NCBI GenBank assembly: GCA_963977125.1
Contig: CAXBNJ010000006.1
Location: 140,279-204,278 of the forward strand
Direction of reading: 5' to 3'
DNA: 64,000 bases
Origin: UBA2705 sp963977125
Lineage (GTDB): Bacteria; Pseudomonadota; Alphaproteobacteria; Micavibrionales; Micavibrionaceae
In this document: positions 35,136-42,982 of the stretch, one piece after another
Numbering within the stretch: position 1 is the first letter of the stretch
How the letters are laid out: every line of letters begins with the position of its first letter
Notes under the pieces: model-generated
Databases searched by the model: none
What the model was told of the DNA's origin: nothing
Seen by the model: the letters and a program-made list of their open reading frames with translations, nothing else
Program-made: the position numbers and the translations under genes

Positions 35136-35966
35136 TTAAATATCGGTTGTATTTAGATATGATTCCATTGAATCATTCTCCATAAGGCCACAACCTTGAG
35201 CCTCAGGAAGCTTGAGAAAGTCTGTCATTATTTGATATACGGCCATTTCTGCAACAGAGCGCACCCCGAGCTGCATGGGTTCGTTTCTGACCGCTCCAGC
35301 ATCAAATTCAATTAATGTATCGCCAAAAAAGCGGAACACATTGGCTTCTATTTCATAGCCACGTATCTGCTTTTGCAAAGTTGAAACATAAGAAATCGCA
35401 AAATTTTGAGAATTAATAACCCGCAAATCCAAGGCGACATTAACAACAACGGTGCGTGCGCCGCCGCCTATGCCTTTAACAAAAAGCTGAGCACCGCTAC
35501 TAACAATATTGTAATTAAGCTCTGTTAGGGCACCAACCACAATAAAATCGCTGGCCGGTAACTTGCCATAGGCATCAATAGAGCGGCTAAGTTTGCCTTG
35601 TTCGGCAAGCTTTACTTCAGCCAAAGGGATTCTTAAATCAAGGCGCTCGACCATTTGCGCTTTTTTTGTCTTCGCCAAGGCACTTATAATCATTTCTGAG
35701 GCACCCTGGGTTAAAGCATGACCATTTTCGTCATAATTCACCTGACCTGTTTTATCTGCTACTTCGCCGACAGCAAAAACAGGCAAATTATTCGCATTTA
35801 TAATGGCCAGCTTCTTTAGACACTGTGAATATGGTGTATCGTTATTTGTAACATGATAACTAAAGGCAGGTTTCACGCCCGCTTCCGTCGTATCATAAAT
35901 TGCTGAACTACACCCATTAAGTAAAAAGAGTGGTAATAACAACGCGAAGGCCAATCGATGAGACAT
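35136..35966 (-). CDS. CsgG/HfaB-family outer membrane secretion channel lipoprotein
   Basis: This 276-residue protein has a lipobox LLNGC (Cys19). A CsgG domain follows (about 45-265): LAIINANNLPVFAVGEVADKTGQ, the ERLDLRIPLAEVKLA segment, FIVVGALTELNYN, and GGGARTVVVNVALDLRVI. CsgG forms a nonameric pore that exports amyloid-like subunits; HfaB is the Caulobacter homologue that exports holdfast anchors. The length matches CsgG. The good ribosome binding site (GGGG) and long upstream gap suggest it is first in the operon. The presence of small secreted neighbours but no CsgE/F homologue I recognise favours an Hfa-like system. Confidence 0.85.
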   Translation of the reverse strand: MSHRLAFALLLPLFLLNGCSSAIYDTTEAGVKPAFSYHVTNNDTPYSQCLKKLAIINANNLPVFAVGEVADKTGQVNYDENGHALTQGASEMIISALAKTKKAQMVERLDLRIPLAEVKLAEQGKLSRSIDAYGKLPASDFIVVGALTELNYNIVSSGAQLFVKGIGGGARTVVVNVALDLRVINSQNFAISYVSTLQKQIRGYEIEANVFRFFGDTLIEFDAGAVRNEPMQLGVRSVAEMAVYQIMTDFLKLPEAQGCGLMENDSMESYLNTTDI

Positions 35967-36399
35967 GGAAAACCCCTATTATGTTTTCTGGTGAACGTGA
36001 ATTAACGCAAGAGATCGCACAGCAGAAACGCAATGAACATCATCCTATCCAAATCAAAAAAAATGAAAATCGCTCAGAAGAGTGAAAATACAAATCAACG
36101 GTAGCCCTCCTAAAGGATGAGCCCCTCAGCCTCCCTTGTTTTTATAATGACATATTCATCCCCCTATAAGTCCGCCCCTTTTTTCATGCCTGTGTATGTA
36201 CCCTATAGGAGCCTCCCTAACGCATTCATATAAAATGATTTTTTGAAAAATGGATAAATATTTAGACACGATGCTTGGCAAGTCTGTGGAGCTTAACTAA
36301 AGTCCACAAGACACACCATAAATAGAGTTATTGAACCGCGGTTAAACCGCTTATGGGGATGTGTATGATGTTTAACAAATAAAAAGGAAGCCCGCGAAA
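35967..36399. promoter_or_regulatory. Divergent control region between CsgG-like operon and LuxR regulator
   Basis: 433 bp with no credible gene. It contains a perfect 10-bp palindrome AACCGCGGTT at 36334-36343, directly followed by a second AACCGC half-site, about 60 bp before the regulator start. It also has CCCTATA-type C-rich/AT-rich motifs around 36160-36215 (CCCCTATAAG, CCCTATAGG). These are candidate operators; no factor can be assigned. Confidence 0.45.
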
Positions 36400-37080
36400 A
36401 TGAGCCCAATTAACACATTTTTATATGAAAAGAATCCCTTATTAAGCGCGGGCATTATCAGTCACCTTAAGGATAGCGATTATCATATCACCTTAGGAAC
36501 AGAGCAGCTTCCACAATATAAAAACCCTATACCGGATAATATATTGGATTTGCTGATTTATGGTGTGCAATGCCGAACAGGTTTTCAAGAAGACTTACAA
36601 GCTATGAAAGACCATTATCAACCGTGCCACCTTGTCGTTATGAGCGAAGATCTCGGGGGTGATATTATGCAGCAAAGCCTCGATGTTGGTGCAGATGGTT
36701 TAATATTAAAAAATATAACCGCACAAGCGCTTATTCGGTATTTAGACTTGGTAATGATGGGTGAGAAAATATTTCTAACACCGCCATTGCATACGCAGGA
36801 TGATGATAATCACTTTAACCCCGCGTCTGGTCTTGCAGGTCGCCATAAATTAGCGCAATTTCAATTAACCCCACGAGAAATACAGATTGTACAATGCTTA
36901 ACAAGCGGTGATCCAAATAAATTAATCGCGCGTAAGTTAGATATTACAGAGACTACCGTGAAAACACATTTGAAAGCCGTCCTACGCAAGCTAGACGTCG
37001 ACAATCGCACACAGGCGGCCATTCTAGCGCATAGCGCAGGTTTAATGCCCGCGCGAGCCCCACAAACACAAACATGCTAG
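36400..37080 (+). CDS. LuxR/NarL-type regulator with degenerate receiver domain
   Basis: This 226-residue protein has a receiver-like N-terminus (about 1-125) and a LuxR HTH (about 155-215: LTPREIQIVQCLTSGDPNKLIARKLDITETTVKTHL). The receiver beta-3 strand reads LLIYGVQ where LLLxDLxMP would be expected, so the phosphoacceptor Asp is missing. The first-strand acidic pair is also altered (FLYEKNP), while the Lys of LILKN is kept. Phosphorylation-independent control is likely. CsgD, the curli regulator, also has a degenerate receiver, and this gene is divergent from a CsgG-like operon. It is therefore a good candidate regulator of that locus. AAAGGAAG is a good ribosome binding site. Confidence 0.87.
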   Translation: MSPINTFLYEKNPLLSAGIISHLKDSDYHITLGTEQLPQYKNPIPDNILDLLIYGVQCRTGFQEDLQAMKDHYQPCHLVVMSEDLGGDIMQQSLDVGADGLILKNITAQALIRYLDLVMMGEKIFLTPPLHTQDDDNHFNPASGLAGRHKLAQFQLTPREIQIVQCLTSGDPNKLIARKLDITETTVKTHLKAVLRKLDVDNRTQAAILAHSAGLMPARAPQTQTC

Positions 37081-37095
37081 TGTCATCTTGAGTTC

Positions 37096-37617
37096 CTAAT
37101 CACGACTATAGACGCCACCAGTCCAGTTATCCACAGAGTTATCAGGGCGATAGCTTATCGGCGCATCACCACTTACCACGCGCGCTGTCCATGTGTTTAC
37201 TAGCGATCCGGAATGATATTGCACGAAGTTAACCCCTGATGACTTAGACGCTATGGGCGAAAAAAAGCTATTAAAAACGCCGACACCTATATCGTTATTT
37301 AGGCCTTTATAACTCGTACCTTTATAGCCTGCAATAAAGGCGTTTGTACCTGTCTGGCTAACAAAGGCACTGCGGTGTGGTCCTTCAATAACGTCCAATA
37401 GTTGACCCGATGGACCACGAGCCATATTTTCTGGTGTCAGGTTACGAATTTGCTGATTTAAGATAGCTTGCCGCCCCGCTTGGGACATACCAACACTGCC
37501 ATTCGAAGAATTAGGAAAGGCATAGGGTTTATTGTTTATTTGTGCAAAAGCAGGCAAAGATGTGCCAAGGCAGAGTGCGCCTACAAGCAAAGTCGATAAT
37601 ATATGAGTATTAGACAT
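37096..37617 (-). CDS. Small secreted protein, possible HfaA/curlin-like component
   Basis: This 173-residue protein has a signal peptide (cleavage after AFA, residue 25). The mature part has no Cys and is rich in Asn, Ser, Gly and Tyr. Segments such as GPSGQLLDVIEGPHRSAFVSQTG and FIAGYKGTSYKG suggest a beta-rich surface protein. It lies convergent with the LuxR-type regulator, 15 bp from its end, beside the CsgG-like cluster, so it may be another exported fibre or anchor subunit. I do not recognise the family with certainty. The ribosome binding site GGAG is good. Confidence 0.65.
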   Translation of the reverse strand: MSNTHILSTLLVGALCLGTSLPAFAQINNKPYAFPNSSNGSVGMSQAGRQAILNQQIRNLTPENMARGPSGQLLDVIEGPHRSAFVSQTGTNAFIAGYKGTSYKGLNNDIGVGVFNSFFSPIASKSSGVNFVQYHSGSLVNTWTARVVSGDAPISYRPDNSVDNWTGGVYSRD

Positions 37618-37765
37618 GATGTTAATCTCCTGTCGCTAACATAAATAGGGGTTTTAAGTCTACGCATATTGAAGAAGCAACTAAGATAAGGAACAGTCTG
37701 GCAATAGTTCGCCAAAATGTCCATATATCATAAGGGTAAGTCCATTAGAATTAAAATAGTATTAA

Positions 37766-38356
37766 TCACACAGGCCCATTTAAAAATTTGCACTTAGTCA
37801 AAGGCTTGTTTTGTAGGGCGCATTTGGCTAAGAAATGTGCGCGGCGCATAAGTTTGCCGGCTTTATCAGTTTGCCTGTCACTATCATGGGAAATAATAAT
37901 ATCCTCGTGCATACAAAGCGCTTCACGCGCATCATCAGCCAAGTTTCTTCTGGCTTCTGATTTTTCTTCAAAGGCATAATGTTCCTTTGGGGCATTCAAG
38001 AAATCGATCACGCTGGTACAATCGCCATGTAATTCTATGACTGTCGAATTAAGCACAGAAGGCAGGTTAAGGGCAATTACTGCGCTCATTAATTCTGAGT
38101 CAAAAGAAGACGCAGGGCCTTTGCTCGTTATGCTATGTTCTTCGAGTAGGTTATTATCTATATCAGTAACAACAATCCCCACCCCCGACGCGCGGCCTTT
38201 ACTTTGAAAGCTGCCATCAACCCAAATTTTTATTGCAAGCTTGTCTGGGGCTCGTACGCTCTCAAGATTGTCGTCATGACAGTCATAAGGCGCAGCTGAA
38301 GCGCTATTAAAATCATTACTATGCATATTAGATGTTTTCTCTGCGTCTATGCTCAT
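37766..38356 (-). CDS. RNase H-like (RVT_3-type) domain protein
   Basis: This 196-residue protein has an RNase H fold from about residue 40: KIWVDGSF (first Asp), SSFDSELMSAVIAL (Glu), LHGDCTSVIDFL (second Asp) and DRQTDKAGKLMRRAHFLA (final Asp). All four catalytic acidic positions appear to be present. The first 35 residues are an extra, probably disordered N-terminus. It may degrade RNA in RNA-DNA hybrids, or be one of the plant-like RNase H proteins of unclear substrate. It stands alone between the secreted-protein gene and greB. The ribosome binding site is weak (AATGGTAA). Confidence 0.75.
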   Translation of the reverse strand: MSIDAEKTSNMHSNDFNSASAAPYDCHDDNLESVRAPDKLAIKIWVDGSFQSKGRASGVGIVVTDIDNNLLEEHSITSKGPASSFDSELMSAVIALNLPSVLNSTVIELHGDCTSVIDFLNAPKEHYAFEEKSEARRNLADDAREALCMHEDIIISHDSDRQTDKAGKLMRRAHFLAKCALQNKPLTKCKFLNGPV

Positions 38357-38516
38357 AATATTACCATTGCTGCTTGTGTTGTGAACTTATATATCTAACA
38401 TAGCGGCTCTCTTATGTCAAAGTATATAGAGATCTATACAGATAAAATACAGCAGATATATAGGTTTTATGGATTAATAGTTGTGGGGAAATGCGGCTTT
38501 CTTGTATGATTATTAA

Positions 38517-39044
38517 ATGAGTAGAAAACGCAGCTTAGAGGCTAAAGAAGCCAAACCTCCGATCGAAGAGGCCATTCATTATATGACGCCACAAGGCTAC
38601 GCTGTGCTGGCCAAGGAAGTTTATTGGCTGCTGCATGATGAGCGCCCAAAAATTGTTGAAATTGTCTCTTGGGCGGCTGGTAATGGTGATCGCTCTGAGA
38701 ATGGCGACTATATTTACAATAAAAAACGCCTGAGAGAGATAGATAGTCGCGTGCGCTATTTAAACAACAAGTTAGAAAACACTAAAATCGTTGATCCCAA
38801 AGACCAGCAAGGGGTAAGGCGGGTGTTTTTTGGGGCGACGGTGACCTATGCCCGCCCAGATGATAGTGAAGTCACGGTAACTTTGGTTGGTGTAGACGAG
38901 GCTGATTTTGACAGCGGTAAAATTAATTGGCTCTCCCCCGTTGGCAAGGCTTTGATGAAAGCGGAAGAAGGCGATTGCGTTAAAGTGCGCACAGAGAATG
39001 GTTTAGAAGAAATAGAAGTCCTCAGCGTTGCCTATATAATCTAA
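38517..39044 (+). CDS. greB: Transcription elongation factor GreB
   Basis: This 175-residue protein has an N-terminal coiled coil carrying WAAGNGDRSENGDYIYNKKRLREIDSRVRYLNNKLE (quoted motif core: GDRSENGDYIYNKKRLREI), with the Asp-Glu tip residues needed for transcript cleavage. A C-terminal FKBP-like domain starts at about 95. The YNKKRLREID motif is GreB rather than GreA. It rescues backtracked RNA polymerase. The ribosome binding site before the ATG is weak. A terminator-like structure follows. Confidence 0.93.
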   Translation: MSRKRSLEAKEAKPPIEEAIHYMTPQGYAVLAKEVYWLLHDERPKIVEIVSWAAGNGDRSENGDYIYNKKRLREIDSRVRYLNNKLENTKIVDPKDQQGVRRVFFGATVTYARPDDSEVTVTLVGVDEADFDSGKINWLSPVGKALMKAEEGDCVKVRTENGLEEIEVLSVAYII

Positions 39045-39100
39045 AGCCCCCACTCCAATATTTAAGCTTTAGCTTAGACCGCGTGCCTAAGGGCTTTTAT
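39043..39100 (+). terminator. Probable greB terminator
   Basis: AAAGCCC at the greB stop pairs with GGGCTTT at 39091-39097 followed by TATTT. An inner TTAAGC-TTTA-GCTTAG hairpin shortens the loop. Confidence 0.5.
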
Positions 39101-39156
39101 TTAACCTGCAATCACGTTACTATATTTGTGAATTATTAAATTAGGAATCTGGAACC

Positions 39157-39726
39157 GTGGTAGCCTCCATAAACAACAATAACAGCTTAGCGTATAATTT
39201 AAGTAACTTCACCGTGTTAGTGGTCGAAGACTCTCTTTATATGCAAACCTTAATATCATCCATGCTTAAGGTTTTTGGTGTTGGTGATATCGTTGTTTGT
39301 TCTGATGGCGTAGAAGCTCGCGAGCTTTTGACCATAATGCAAGCGCGCTCGCAAAGCCGCTATGTGAATAGCGTGGATATTGTCTTAACAGATTGGCTTA
39401 TGCCCAATGGCTCTGGCAGTGAATTGCTGGAATGGGTGCGCAATAATGAAAAAGACTCTATACGCTTCCTGCCTATGGTCGTTGTCAGTGGTTACACAAC
39501 AGAAAAGCTAACACATGAAGCGCGGGATTTGGGCGCGAATGAGACGCTTGTGAAGCCGATATCAGGTAATCTTTTAGCGGCACGGATTTGTTCGGTTATT
39601 GATAACCCACGTCCATTTATTCGCTCTTCTAATTTCTTTGGCCCCGATAGACGCCGCCAACAAACGCTTATCGACGGTGAGGACCGCCGTAAATCCCGAC
39701 CTAACATTGTGGAGAAACAAGTATGA
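39157..39726 (+). CDS. CheY-like response regulator
   Basis: This is a 189-residue single receiver domain (about 14-145): acidic pair VEDS, phosphoacceptor Asp in DIVLTDWLMPNGSG, Thr/Ser switch in VVVSGYT, and Lys in ETLVKPIS. A short basic tail includes GPDRRRQQ and EDRRKSRP, as in many alphaproteobacterial stand-alone receivers. It starts at GTG (39157) with GGAA upstream. The 3' end overlaps the next gene by 4 bp (ATGA), a sign of translational coupling and shared function. Confidence 0.9.
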   Translation: MVASINNNNSLAYNLSNFTVLVVEDSLYMQTLISSMLKVFGVGDIVVCSDGVEARELLTIMQARSQSRYVNSVDIVLTDWLMPNGSGSELLEWVRNNEKDSIRFLPMVVVSGYTTEKLTHEARDLGANETLVKPISGNLLAARICSVIDNPRPFIRSSNFFGPDRRRQQTLIDGEDRRKSRPNIVEKQV

Positions 39727-40226
39727 GCAAAGAAGACGATAAAGTCGAAGTTTATAAGCGCCGCAATATGCTAAAAAACAAGCTCGGTATGGGCGTTCGG
39801 ACGAATGAACAAGGTCACCTTGACCAAGAAAAAATAGACGAAGCAGATCAGCTTATCGCCGCTTTATGCGTAGACTGCATTGAAACTCTGGGCGAGAATT
39901 TAGACAAGCTATCTTCTATTTGGGCTGAGATGAAAGACATATCACCCTCTGCTGAGCGAGAGAACAAAGCGCAACAAATTTTCACCCTCGCCCATGAGAT
40001 CAAAGATGTTTCCGCGCTTTGTGGTTACACTTTAGCCGCTTATTTTGCAGAATCTTTGCGCGATTATATTGGGCAGACCGCATATGAATTAAAAAATCAG
40101 CGCATTATTATTCAAGCGCATATTGATGCACTAAACGTAATTCAAAAAAACAATATCAAAGATGATGCTGGCCCCGCAGCCATAGAGCTGAAGAAGATGG
40201 TAAAAGTCGCCATTGACAAATATTAA
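39723..40226 (+). CDS. HPt-like phosphotransfer protein
   Basis: This 167-residue helical protein has an HPt-style motif FTLAHEIKDVSALCGY (His at about residue 93), the AH-x-LK-G-x(4)-G pattern with Asp in place of Gly after the Lys. It is followed by the usual helix AAYFAESLRDYI. A charged N-terminal extension of about 50 residues precedes the bundle. It is coupled by ATGA overlap to the receiver gene, which points to a dedicated phosphorelay pair. No histidine kinase is encoded nearby, so the kinase must be elsewhere. Confidence 0.75.
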   Translation: MSKEDDKVEVYKRRNMLKNKLGMGVRTNEQGHLDQEKIDEADQLIAALCVDCIETLGENLDKLSSIWAEMKDISPSAERENKAQQIFTLAHEIKDVSALCGYTLAAYFAESLRDYIGQTAYELKNQRIIIQAHIDALNVIQKNNIKDDAGPAAIELKKMVKVAIDKY

Positions 40227-40247
40227 GTAAGCTCAGACTTTAACCTG

Positions 40248-42053
40248 TTAAACACGCACTGTTTTACTTAATGTCAAAATAAAGTCATCCGCTTTAGGGG
40301 CTATATGCGAGGCTGGGTCTTCAGAGTAAAAACTGACTAAACCCGCTTTTGAGATAATGCCCATATGTATCGAATCTTCATTACTTGGTGGTATAATCAG
40401 GGTATCTTCCCCTTCTTTTTTGCCAACTCGCGTAATTTTAAAGCGGTAATCATCATCAAATTTTGCCCATAAATTCGCCAGCGTGACATCATGTGCTAAT
40501 AAAGGGCGCCCTTTAACGGCTGTCGATATACGGCGATACTCAGCAACCCCTTCTTCATCAACTCCAACGCTAAAGACCCGCTCGCTGCCAAATTCATGGC
40601 CGAATTCATCACAAGTAAGCGCATTATAAGCTGGATTAGTCGTCGCGGCGATTAAGGTGTTATAAGCATTAAACTCTAGGCTAAACTCGGTTTCTTCAGA
40701 TAAAAGCTCACCATGATATATGGGTATATCGGCCAATTTAGCGGCAGATAGGCTCTTCCAATTATTATCAATTATAATTACTGGGACATCTCGGCTTTTT
40801 AAGGTCTGCGCCAGTTGAATAGACCACGGATAGGCGCCAGCTATCATTACGCCATTTTGTTGTTCAATTTGTAATTTCAGCCGTGCCGCTAAAGGCTTGA
40901 CCATCATGCTATGAAGAATAACGCTGCTGACAACCACTGCAAAGGCGATTGGGAATATAATCGCGCCACTGGCAAACCCCGCATCCATGAGTAAAGGCCC
41001 AATGATACCTGCCATAGCCGCGCAAACAATACCGCGCGGCGCTATAAGCCCGACCAATATTATTTCTTGCTTGGTTATATTCGTGCCAAGTGTACAAAGA
41101 AAAATCGTTAGTGGCCTAATTACAAACAGCAACAACGCTATAAACATCAAGCTTTGCCCTGTAAGGTCTGTTAAGGCCGAAAGCTCTAGCTGCGCAGTTA
41201 ATATAATAAACACGCCCGATACCAAAATAATTGTAATGGTTTCTTTGAAACGTTTTATATCACCAAGGCTTCTTGTGTGAATATTGGTCAGCGTTACGCC
41301 CAGTATAGTCACCGCAATTAGGCCAGATTCCTCCAAAAATCCATTACTGATAAAGAATATGCTCAATACGGTGCTCACCAGAAACGGCGCTTTTAAATAT
41401 TCAGGCATATGGCCACGTTCAAACAAACGCTTAATTAAATGTGCAATAGCAAAGCTAACCAGAACAATGGCGGCCAATATAACGCCATTGCCTAAAAAGA
41501 AAGACAGCCCTGAATGGCCATGGCTACTGGATACAAAATATTCATAAGCTAAAATCGCAAAAATAACGCCAATCGGATCATTGGCGATACCTTCCCATTT
41601 CAACATTGACCCGACACGTTTATTTAAACGAGCATGGCGCAGCATCGGCATAATTACAGTCGGCCCTGTCACGACTAATATGCCGCCAATTGTAATGGAT
41701 GTGGGCCAATCTAAGCCTGCGACATAATGAGCCGCTATACTTATAAGCGCCCAACCAAGTGGGGCACCCAGAAGGATAATGCGTTTCACAACACGCTGCG
41801 TGCCACGTAAATCATGGAAATTTAATTGTAAACTGCCTTCAAATAAAATAATGGCGACGGAGGCGGCAATGGCGGGCTCGAGGAAATCACCAAACAACAC
41901 TTTCGGGTCTAACCAACCTAATATCGGGCCCAAAACAAAGCCGCTCGCCAGTAAAAAAACAATGGCGGGCGTCTTAAAACGCCAAGCTGTCCATTGCGAT
42001 AAAATACTGAATACGGCAATGATCACGATTTGGAAGGGTAATATTTCACTCAT
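40248..42053 (-). CDS. CPA1/CPA2-type Na+(K+)/H+ antiporter with TrkA-N domain
   Basis: This is 601 residues from the ATG at 42053; AGG is 6 nt upstream, better than the GTG ten codons earlier. About 12 membrane segments occupy residues 5-395, including GGILVVTGPTVIMPML and the ion-binding GIANDPIG. A cytosolic RCK_N/TrkA-N-like nucleotide-binding domain follows (about 400-520: GVMIAGAYPWSIQLAQTLKSRDVPVIIID) and then a small C-terminal domain. Its role is cation/proton exchange for pH or Na+ homeostasis. The NAD-type domain suggests redox or nucleotide gating. It is convergent with the HPt gene. Confidence 0.9.
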   Translation of the reverse strand: MSEILPFQIVIIAVFSILSQWTAWRFKTPAIVFLLASGFVLGPILGWLDPKVLFGDFLEPAIAASVAIILFEGSLQLNFHDLRGTQRVVKRIILLGAPLGWALISIAAHYVAGLDWPTSITIGGILVVTGPTVIMPMLRHARLNKRVGSMLKWEGIANDPIGVIFAILAYEYFVSSSHGHSGLSFFLGNGVILAAIVLVSFAIAHLIKRLFERGHMPEYLKAPFLVSTVLSIFFISNGFLEESGLIAVTILGVTLTNIHTRSLGDIKRFKETITIILVSGVFIILTAQLELSALTDLTGQSLMFIALLLFVIRPLTIFLCTLGTNITKQEIILVGLIAPRGIVCAAMAGIIGPLLMDAGFASGAIIFPIAFAVVVSSVILHSMMVKPLAARLKLQIEQQNGVMIAGAYPWSIQLAQTLKSRDVPVIIIDNNWKSLSAAKLADIPIYHGELLSEETEFSLEFNAYNTLIAATTNPAYNALTCDEFGHEFGSERVFSVGVDEEGVAEYRRISTAVKGRPLLAHDVTLANLWAKFDDDYRFKITRVGKKEGEDTLIIPPSNEDSIHMGIISKAGLVSFYSEDPASHIAPKADDFILTLSKTVRV

Positions 42054-42173
42054 AGCTGACCTAAATTTCTGATTATAAACCACAGATAAATAACAATATT
42101 TACCTTTAAGGTGAACAGAGTATAAGCGAAAAACGACTATAAATCTATTGGCATCTATTGACGGCGCATATGA

Positions 42174-42956
42174 TTAATCGATTTCCTGAAATTGTCCCGT
42201 TTGTAAAAACGCCAGAATTTGCGCATTTACAGCATCGCTCCATGCCATAAACCCATGTTGTACGCCAAGTTCAATATGACCCTTCATATCTGTAACTTTA
42301 GTGCTCGGGACGCTAACGCGCCCGTCATTTTCAGGCTTAATAATAGCATCACCAATCGGATATAAGCTGTTGCGCGTCCCCGCTATCACGCCCAAATCAT
42401 ACCACGGCTTAATGCCGTTTTTGGCGCGATGTTCGGTGGTAAGCTGCTGCCCTGCTGGGCCAAAAAGAAGTTTGTAGCCCCAGAAGTTCTTCAGTAAATC
42501 CGCGACTTCGCTGCCGCCATTAGGCACGCCGAGCATCACCACTCTGCCGATTTTTTTTTGTGGAAGCTGATCTTTATAGTCTTCCAGATAGCGCCCAGTA
42601 ACTATGCCGCCCATTGAATGGGTTACAAAATGGATTTTTTCATAGCTGCCCCAAATCATATGTTCTTCTAAATTAGCATTCAACCACTGAGATAAAGCTG
42701 GAATATCCTGCTTGGTCGACGGGTAAGAAATATTATGTGTTTGATAGCCCTGTTTTTTCAAGCTGATACTAATCGGCAACATATTGAACTTGCTATGACC
42801 GACGCCATGCAACAACACAACAACTTCCCCGTCATGGCGGTGGTCTTCACTATTCGCTGCGTGGCTGTCCGCAAACGTTAAATAGACCACCGTGCAAAAT
42901 AGCGGAATGACCACTGAAACGGATAAAAATATAACGGCGCTCATAATTTTTTTCAT
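42174..42956 (-). CDS. Lipase-like alpha/beta hydrolase
   Basis: This 260-residue protein has an N-terminal membrane anchor or signal peptide (about 5-28). The alpha/beta-hydrolase fold has the oxyanion HGVGHSKFNM and the nucleophile elbow THSMGG. A late conserved GVQHGFMAW supplies the likely catalytic His. It resembles triacylglycerol lipase/PGAP1-like esterases and probably acts in the periplasm or at the membrane. It is 26 bp downstream of the phospholipid-acyltransferase fusion gene on the same strand. A role in releasing acyl chains or lysophospholipids that the fusion then recycles is an attractive inference. Confidence 0.87.
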   Translation of the reverse strand: MKKIMSAVIFLSVSVVIPLFCTVVYLTFADSHAANSEDHRHDGEVVVLLHGVGHSKFNMLPISISLKKQGYQTHNISYPSTKQDIPALSQWLNANLEEHMIWGSYEKIHFVTHSMGGIVTGRYLEDYKDQLPQKKIGRVVMLGVPNGGSEVADLLKNFWGYKLLFGPAGQQLTTEHRAKNGIKPWYDLGVIAGTRNSLYPIGDAIIKPENDGRVSVPSTKVTDMKGHIELGVQHGFMAWSDAVNAQILAFLQTGQFQEID

Positions 42957-42982
42957 TATAGATACTCCTTAATGTATACGTT

